From positions 31,847,596 through 31,911,595 of the forward strand of contig OZ024935.1 of NCBI GenBank assembly GCA_964017235.1: DNA of 64,000 nt, in the 5' to 3' direction. Position numbers and translations under genes: made by a program. Source of the stretch: Sabellastarte sp. h YS-2021 (taxonomy: Eukaryota; Annelida; Polychaeta; Sabellida; Sabellidae). Under the pieces are notes generated by a model. The model was not told where the DNA came from and ran no database searches. It saw only the letters and a program-made list of their open reading frames with translations. This document shows positions 57,501-64,000 of this stretch, piece by piece (positions within the stretch are counted from its first letter, which is position 1; each line of letters starts with the position of its first letter).

Positions 57501-60500
57501 ACAGCAACATTCATATTTATGTGTTTGAGTGTATTTTTAAAAGGTAAATAAAAGTAAGAATTATGAAATGATCTTGTTCTACTTTCATGGCCAATCATAT
57601 TATTTACCCAACTTTAAACTGAGACCTTATTGCGAGCAACAGTAAGAAAATAAGGAGTGAAGTGCAAGTAAACACGAAGACACCAGCTAAATAATATGTT
57701 GTAGCAAAACTACTACTGACGGGATAACCCAAATATAGGCATGATGCCTTGGCTAACAGGACTCCACCCTCTTAAAACCGAACTCAAGGGGATGTCACAA
57801 CATCAATTAGATCAAGGAAGGTATACATGTAGGGCCATGGACTACATTTGGAAAATGTTTGATAATAACGGGTGGTGATAAGATCAATCCAAATGACAGA
57901 TAAGGACTTAAGACTTATAATTACATTCACGGAAACACAAAGACTGTTGTAGAATGATTCAATGGCTCAGACAGATCTTGGTAAGGGGAGAAAAGCCACA
58001 ACGTAAATCCTAGAGAACAAGGTCCATATTCTGAATCAGTACTGAATCAGGGGAAGGGAAGGATATTATCATTACCATGCACTCATACTGAAGAAGTGGT
58101 ATTCTCATTGATATAAAAACTTCCTCAGAATCACCTCAGAACACTTGGAGTAGTCGGGGAGGAGGGGAGAAGTTCACAAAGTGGCAGTCACAAAACATGA
58201 TTCAGACAACCACTGGGAACTGGATTAAAGTTAGCAATCACACAAAGTTATCTGACCACTGCGGACACTTACACTTGGCAATTCTGTGAAACCACCATAA
58301 AGGCAACACCAACAAGAGGCTGGGGCCGAGATCACCACCCAACTGGGCTAGATGGCCAAAGAAGATGTATTAAAGAAAAGAAAGAATGCCCCACATGCCG
58401 TAGCAGCCATTGATGGATACACAAAGAGACTGCATTAGTGTGCGCTAGCTTCTTTAAGGGCAACTTAGAAAAATGTACAGAATGCATAAATATCTAACTG
58501 TCGAAGGATGTAAACTTTTTATACAGGCTCTAGTCATTTCACACCTGGACTATTGTTGTAGTCTCCTTCTTGGAACAAAGAAAGCATATATTGATCACCT
58601 ACATCATCTCCAAAATTCTGCTGTTAGGTTTATTTTTACATTCTTCAATATAAAAGTACCAAACCATATTTACAACAGCTTCATTGAAAAAGTCTTCTCA
58701 TACATGGGCCCAGCGCTCTGGAACAATATTGATAATTCTGTAAGAGCTGCTACTTCAGTTGACATATTCCAAAAGGAATTGAATTTAAAAAAAAAAGTTT
58801 ACAACTGTTGATTTTAATTACAAAATGATATTATTTTTCTATAATTGTTAACGTGGTTTAAGTAATTATAACAAAGCACTATAAAATAATAGTAATAATA
58901 ATAATAATAATCACGCCTCCCAGGCTCAAAGTGCTGCCCAACAGACTAGAACTTTTTAGTTGATAAATATGGGTGGTAGAATATATTCACTCTACTAATC
59001 CAGAGCCCATTAGAAGAAAGTAAAGGCACTTTTCAGGGCCACCTAAATATTTACAAAATAATATGAGCTAGTGCTACTATGCCAGTGCTACCCACACCCG
59101 AAAATTGTAAAAAAATAAGATAAGCAAAACTAAATAAATCTATCAGGACCCCCTTACTGAAACACATACCATCCAACCACCACATATACAACCATCGTAA
59201 TGTCTTTCCCAACAAAAATAAAATCAACATTGTAGACACTTCTTCCACCTTCTCCTCCTGTTACATTTTGCTTAACAAAGTAACCTCAGCATCCTCCACT
59301 ATATCAACCTTTATCTTCAGTGTTCCTGTCTTCTGGATCTGGGTCTCCTGGGCCTTTATAATGACGGTAGGAGGAGCCCATGTTTCTGTATTCTCCATAG
59401 CCACAGAAGAGTAGAAGGGCCAACATGACAAATTTTTTCATCTCAATTTATCGACTTAGAAAGTCGATAAATCGAGATAGCTATCACGATTTATCAAGAT
59501 ACTAACTTGACAAATCGACTTAGGGATCTTGATTTATTGCCTTATTAACTTGATAAATTGACTTAGTTATCTCGATTTATCGATTTATTATCTCAATAAA
59601 TCAACTTACTATCTCGATAAATCTCGATTTATCTAGATACTAACTTGATAAATTGACTTATGTATTTCAATAATACATAGATGTTTCACCTTGAATCGTC
59701 AGTGAATAGAAGCCATGACTTTGACCTTAAATGTAATCTAATAGAACCTTTATAGCATCTAATCTCTAACAAGGCAATTTCCTTTTTAAATGCAATCTAC
59801 CCTGTTGCTAATTATCACTTAAGAAGTAAACTAATATGAATAAGTGTCTAAACAAGTGTCTTTATGGCATGGGTTAAAGGAACTCATAACAACATCCAAA
59901 TTTCTTTGATATGTGTCAGTCACACTTTTGAAACAAACAAAAGATGATCATATAAATCATTCACCATTATTTGCATACCAGGAGAACAAGGTTGCAATTA
60001 AAGGTTGCTAACCTGATACAGACACACCCAATATACTTTTCATTCTTCTTCTGATGGAGATAAAGTACTATAAAAGTATTCTTATTGCATCGCTTTTTCT
60101 TGTGTTTTTTTACTTTGGGGGGAGTTTGCAGTTGCCAAGTTTTAAGTCAGCCATATTGCTGAGAGTTGATTTCACAAAGGGCTAATTTGTCCATCACCCT
60201 GTTCGTGCGTTCTTTTTATGCCCTGTATCTCCTTTGGGATCTGAAAACTTGTTGGTAATCATGTGGCCTGAATCTTCTGGTGTGTTCACATTTGACCTTG
60301 GTCCCCTCCTTCAAGCCCTATTATGGTCCTTGATGTATAATGTCTATGGCACCTCAAAATTGGTATTAGAGGTTTTTGATGTGAAAACATATATCAAACC
60401 ACATTACATGGGGTCATGTTTGACCTTGGAGACTACTTTCAAGGTCTAATGTGGTCCTTCATACGTTGAATGCCCTGTACCTCCTTTTTAATTGGTCCTT

Positions 60501-61487
60501 GAGCTAAGTCGATTTATCGAGATAGTAACTCAATAAAGCAAGATAGTCAAGTCGATTTATCGAGAGAACTAAGTCCATAAATCGAGATAAAAAATTGTCA
60601 TGTTGGCCCTTCTACTCTTCCATACCATAGTAGTTGCACTCTTCCTCCTGACTTTATTCCTGGTGGCATTTTCAATAATATATGCCAATGAAGGGTATGT
60701 AAAAGTCTACTTACTTGACTATTCACTGCTATTTATGTCCTTCGACATTACTCCCACAATTAGGAAAAATGTTGGCTGACAAATCCAGTTGTTTTCGAAG
60801 AAAGATTAACCAGGTTGTGTAAAGAGTAGTAAGGTTGGTACAACCGAAACTATAAGTTTTAATGCAGTTACTTTTGTTAAAGATCTCACACAAGCTGTCC
60901 AGAGAGGTTTGTCTGAAAATGTTTCAAGTATGTTTGAAGAATGGGATGAACGTCCAAGAACAACTCGATTTTGCTGTCATCTTTTACAAGTGACATATAG
61001 GTTGCATCAAAATGGGGTCCATGATCACATAATCACAACAGTAGGGTTGTTCTCTTGCATTGATAAAACGGGGGTATCAGTTTCAAGTAAATACAGAAGC
61101 TTTAAAATCGAAAAATATATATTATGCAAATGCAATTTTTTGAAAGTACCCTTCTAACAAGGCAGAAATATTAAAGGCTTACTTGCACTTAGAAAGAGGG
61201 CCCTTTCTTCTAGATGTCCATTTAAGTAGCCCATGTTTGCCTTGGTGAGTCCAGATTTGAACTTTGTGCCCAACGTTTTGTCTTGTTTGGAATGTAATAT
61301 ATCTAATAGTTCCCTGGCTTTATCCATCCTTGTATCCTTTTTATTTACTCGCTCAGTGTCATCCAGTGTCAGTATAGCTTTTTCAATCAGGTGGTCCATT
61401 AAGTCATCTAACCTTGCCATCTTGTCAACAAGCTCACTTCGACTCGCTTTAAGTATTTCATGGAAATGCACTGTCACACTCATTCTC
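51576..61487 (-). CDS. CARD-containing SAMD9/SAMD9L-family protein (four coding exons)
   Basis: Predicted cytosolic STAND-type immune ATPase of about 1,935 residues. Coding exons: 61183-61483, 57258-57456, 57027-57151 and 51576-56758; intron phases 1, 2 and 1 agree, all with GT-AG borders. A TTTTTAG just 5' of the ATG (exon edge 61487) implies a further noncoding exon. Domains by residue: CARD 1-100 (MDHLIEKAILTLDD, KARELLDILHSK), acidic linker, SAM 211-282 (NWSVPDVVNWLNL), Ser/Thr/Glu-rich linker, AlbA/Schlafen-like 487-625 (ARIYVGVGGDCTIHG), a possible SIR2-like region, NTPase with P-loop QPGAGGTT at about 1013-1020 and PVLLLLDNVE at 1062-1071, TPR-like 1355-1420, OB-like to about 1858 (RVYFVIGFSWKGPKAFDI). 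Vertebrate SAMD9 restricts poxviruses and its AlbA-like domain is reported to cleave tRNA-Phe; role here is inferred. Longer than human SAMD9 (about 1,590). CAA|GTAAGT at 51606 could be an alternative donor near the C-terminus. Confidence 0.9.
57457..58439. other. Intron 1 sequence, proximal part
   Basis: Intronic DNA of the SAMD9-like gene; no exon or clear repeat identified. Confidence 0.45.
58440..58915 (+). pseudogene. LINE RT C-terminal fragment in intron 1 of the SAMD9-like gene
   Basis: Encodes LFIQALVISHLDYCCSLLLG, KKAYIDHLHHLQNSAVRFIF and YMGPALWNNI, the L2/CR1-type RT C-terminal blocks, in one open frame at 58473-58811, with a (TAA)n tail near 58890-58910. It is antisense to the host gene. 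Confidence 0.75.
59406..60620. mobile_element. TIR element with TCGATTTATCGAG subterminal repeats, in intron 1
   Basis: Begins GAAGAGTAGAAGGGCCAAC at 59406 and ends with its exact reverse complement at 60620; the match continues inward through ATGACAA. Next to each end lie many copies of AAGTCGATTTATCGAGATA and variants in both orientations (59446-59680 and 60505-60592), able to fold into hairpins. The centre (60215-60490) has satellite-like text with TTTGACCTTGG and TTCAAG. CCATAG lies 5 bases outside the left end and 4 bases outside the right end, perhaps a blurred target duplication. No ORF, so it is nonautonomous. Confidence 0.75.
60814..61086 (+). other. Possible exon-like open frame, antisense in intron 1
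   Basis: An open stretch of about 90 codons follows TTAACCAG and ends before GTAAAT. It reads VKDLTQAVQRGLSENVSSMF, EEWDERPRTTRF, CCHLLQVTYRLHQNG. Amino-acid composition is protein-like and there are no stops, but I recognise no family. It could be a remnant exon, part of a mobile-element protein or chance. Confidence 0.25.
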
Positions 61488-61979
61488 CTAAAAAGAAACT
61501 ATATACTTGAATGCAAGATAGAGTATCATGAAATTATTTGATACACTTTGATATATAAGGAAATTACCCTACAACTTACCACAGTGCAGAATCAGTATTT
61601 TGGTACAATTAATAATATGAGTCATGTGTGTAGAATAAACACAAGTGACAAATGGTGATGAATAAAAAAGGGGTTTACCAGCAGAAGTGGATTGACATGC
61701 ATTGGGTATTCAGATTTAGATTTTTATGAAGTTGATAGGGGTGTTCCACCAAGCCGACCCTACAACTGACGCTTCGACTCTAGGGTGAGTTGGAAAAGCT
61801 GGGGACCAAAATCCAGAAAACAGCGTGTGAAAATTTAGTTCGGTTTCATGTCCCCGACAGGACATAGCACATTCCGGCTTGTCTGGATCTATCTTCCAAC
61901 CTGACTTGGTTTTACTATGTTTTTCTCAAATACTAGACTGGAAACTACTAGGACAAGCCATAAACCTCTAACTGACAAG
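61488..61979. other. 5' flank of the SAMD9-like coding exons
   Basis: No coding exon recognised. It contains the start of a dispersed repeat (61854-61975) also found at 44829-44945. The promoter and first noncoding exon are expected beyond this point on the minus strand but cannot be located. Confidence 0.4.
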
Positions 61980-63330
61980 ACGTATCAGGTCACAACATCC
62001 AGGACCAGCACTGCCCTACAATCAGCACCTTCACCACAGCCACAGTTACGGCCCAGGAGCAGAAAAAAGTCACAAAACCCTTGGGTCATGCCCTGGATCC
62101 TTCAACGAGAATGAAGAGGATGCTATAGAACCTTCCTGGCCGACTTAATACAGACTGATGTCTAAGGTTACCAGAATTTTGTCAGAGGCCACCTGCATAT
62201 TTTACCTCATTGAGGAATGCATACACATTAAGAAGTCAGTCACCAATTTCAGGAAGCCCTTATAAGTATAGGACTGAAACTGGCAATAATGCTGAGACAC
62301 CTGGCAACAGGAAAAACATACACATACTTACAGTATCACTGGCTGTTTGGCTGTATCACCATCTGTAAATTGGTCTCAAAGCATACGGGGCCATTCTTGA
62401 TGAATTCCAGGAAGAGTATTTCAGCTGCCCTACCAATCCTAAAGACTAGAAAAAGGTGGAGACGTTCAGAACCAGAAGAAGTGTCTCCTATGCTCCTGGG
62501 GCACTAGATGGGGAATATATTGCCATAAAAAGGTTAAGAAATTTGGGAGTGAATATTACAACTATAAGGGCTTCTTTTCCCTCCTGCTTCCAGCCCTGGT
62601 CAACTCAGAATACAGATTCCTCTGGGTAGATGTTGGGATAAGTGGATCTTCGTCAGATGCTCAAATTTTAACTGCAGCAAGTTATGAAGAAGATTGAGGA
62701 TGTCACCTTGGGGCATCTGTCACCTGAACCCCTGGGTGAGGGATAGCTAGATTTGCACTGATTCTTGCTGGGTGATGATGTATTTAGCTTGATACCATGG
62801 CTTTTGAAACCCTACAGCAAAAGACAACTCAGAATGGAAGACAGAATAGCAAACTACAGGATCTCCAGAGGCAGGAGGGTGGTGGAGAATGCATTTGAAA
62901 TCCAAGCAAGTAGATTCAGGGTCTTACTGGACACAATGAAGCCAAGGGTGAAGGTTGTCAGAGACATTGTTTTGACGTGTGTGGTGTTGCACAACATGCT
63001 CAAGAAACACCTGGGTGAAGCAGGCCGGACATCCACCCTAGCAGATGACCTAGCAGCTCTACAAAATGAACAGATGGTGTGTGTGCCAGATGACAACTAC
63101 AGAAAACCCTTTGAGGGAGGCCAAACATCAGCGAGACCTACTGAAAGATTACTTCCATCATCTTGGTACATTGACTGGACAGGAGAACAGGATCTGAGAT
63201 GTGTCGACCAACTAACCTGGGGACAAAAGAAGCTGGCATCTGACTTCTGCTGCTGCTTGGGCTCGGATGACAGCTCAGGAGACAGGGGCTGGGGCTGGAC
63301 TGACTGCTACAGATGGTTTTGCTAAACGAT
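61980..63330 (+). pseudogene. PIF/Harbinger transposase (DDE_Tnp_4 type), decayed
   Basis: Traces in order: ARG-type NPWVMPWILQRE (62070), LKLAIMLRHLATGKTYTYLQYHWLFG (62277-62350), ALDGEYIAIKR (first Asp, about 62500), YRFLWVDVG (second Asp, about 62612), LGDDVFSLIPWLLKPYSKRQL (62768) and RIANYRISRGRRVVENAF (62845-62895; last acidic residue nearby), then VVRDIVLTCVVLHNML and VPDDNYRKPFE. These are the HARBI1-like transposase blocks. The part before 62765 has stops and shifts; the last 186 codons are open. Confidence 0.88.
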
Positions 63331-63499
63331 GGTGGTTGGAGAAGAGGCTAGCTATTGGTGTGTGTCTTGTGGGTAGCTCATGACTGACTGTATAATCCCA
63401 AAATGCTAGACAATCCTGAGATGTTGTGTGCACTTTCTTTGCCTGCGACAGAGCCTACTGATGATGGGTTGAAATGGTGGGTCGGACTGATAGTGAAGA

Positions 63500-64000
63500 G
63501 TAGCTGTCTTGAGCTGCCAGGTTATTACTCGTCGACAGCTAGGTAGGGAGCCTGCTGTGCTCTTTTCTGCTGTTGTCCTCGTAGTTTCACTTGGCTCAGC
63601 TGAGCTAGTTGGATGGATTGGCTTCCTGACATCTGGGTTTCAGGAATATGCAAGACATATTCCCTGGCAGTCTGTGCTGGTTGCAGTTGCTGCTGAAAAG
63701 TCTGTGGCACACATGTGAAAGTGGCACTGGAGCCCCTAGAAAGTGTAGGTTGCTTTGCCTGACGAGTTCCTTTCCTCTGCCCTGCTCTGGATTCCACTTA
63801 AAAGCTTTACAGCCTCATTTCTTTACGTTTGAAAGTCTCTTTCTTCTAAAGCCTCAAACTCAGATGTCAGGTAGTTGCAGAAGGCTGTTCTGGCGGTCTG
63901 GTGGACTCATGCCTTGTCCCAAGAAAAGGTGACAGCATAGTTTTCATCTGTGCAAACTGGTCCATGACCAGCTGGTCTACTGTTGACCTTTAGGATACTA
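63500..64000 (-). pseudogene. Probable Harbinger accessory (MADF/Myb-like) gene, C-terminal part, runs off window
   Basis: Minus-strand text convergent with the transposase: QLVMDQFAQM near 63960, fragments corresponding to LTSEFEALEERDFQ across shifts at 63790-63870, then SRAGQRKGTRQAKQPTL and a Gln/Pro-rich tail (QQQLQPAQTAREYVLHIPETQMS) at 63525-63797. PIF/Harbinger elements carry a second, often convergent gene for a MADF/Myb-like DNA-binding partner needed for nuclear import and transposition. The N-terminal domain would lie beyond 64000, so the assignment is an inference. Confidence 0.45.

Noticed and set aside
59395-60630. CCATAG as a definite target duplication of the intronic TIR element
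   Set aside because: It is 4-5 bases away from the TIR ends on each side, so only a tentative duplication can be claimed.

Overview
This is a eukaryotic, animal-type window: host genes are split by GT-AG introns, the proteins are metazoan, and most of the DNA is mobile-element debris (DIRS-like tyrosine-recombinase retrotransposons, several non-LTR retrotransposon families, tRNA-derived SINEs, PIF/Harbinger, a long-TIR DNA transposon, satellite-carrying elements). The mixture suggests a marine invertebrate, perhaps a mollusc or other lophotrochozoan, or a lancelet. The species cannot be fixed from the sequence.

Only two host genes are supported. (1) 3046-3808 (+) holds the last two coding exons of an arylsulfatase B-like lysosomal sulfatase; its earlier exons lie before the window. 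(2) 51576-61487 (-) is a four-coding-exon gene for a SAMD9/SAMD9L-family protein of about 1,935 residues with an N-terminal CARD, then SAM, AlbA/Schlafen-like, STAND-type P-loop NTPase, TPR-like and OB-like regions. It looks like an intact innate-immunity gene and is the most interesting coding object here.

Layout. 1-2074: 3' part of a DIRS element (YR, internal complementary region, right ITR), probably in an arylsulfatase intron. 2181-2414: SINE. 3046-4403: arylsulfatase end and 3' UTR. 4667-5568: isolated DIRS ITRs and a LINE 3' end. 5569-12560: degraded DIRS bodies and local repeats. 13655-14283: 146-bp satellite. 14284-15280: LINE. 15323-21686: a structurally complete DIRS element with ITRs, ICR, gag, RT, RNase H and YR, broken by a perfect 100-bp fold-back. 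22419-27504: a 5.1-kb DNA transposon with 330-430 bp TIRs and TTA target duplications, carrying a decayed protein with a C-terminal Cys-rich motif. 28200-29235: further satellite. 29335-31110 (-): LINE with an intact RT core. 33255-34010: 154-bp satellite. 34489-40690: second structurally complete DIRS element, with a 1.33-kb Helentron-like insertion carrying a 147-bp array and a small LINE/SINE insertion. 41623-43652: RNase H-YR piece of another YR retrotransposon with a MITE in it. 45389-45860 and 48085-49815: LINE pieces. 51576-61487: the CARD-SAMD9-like gene, with a LINE piece and a TIR element in intron 1. 61980-64000: PIF/Harbinger transposase and, convergent to it, a probable accessory gene running off the window.

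Across the window several tandem arrays of about 98-172 bp share pieces of one core (a TATAACTC or TATATCTC block, TTATTATTG, TAGAGGTTT) and sit in or next to different mobile elements, which points to a diverged satellite superfamily spread by transposons.
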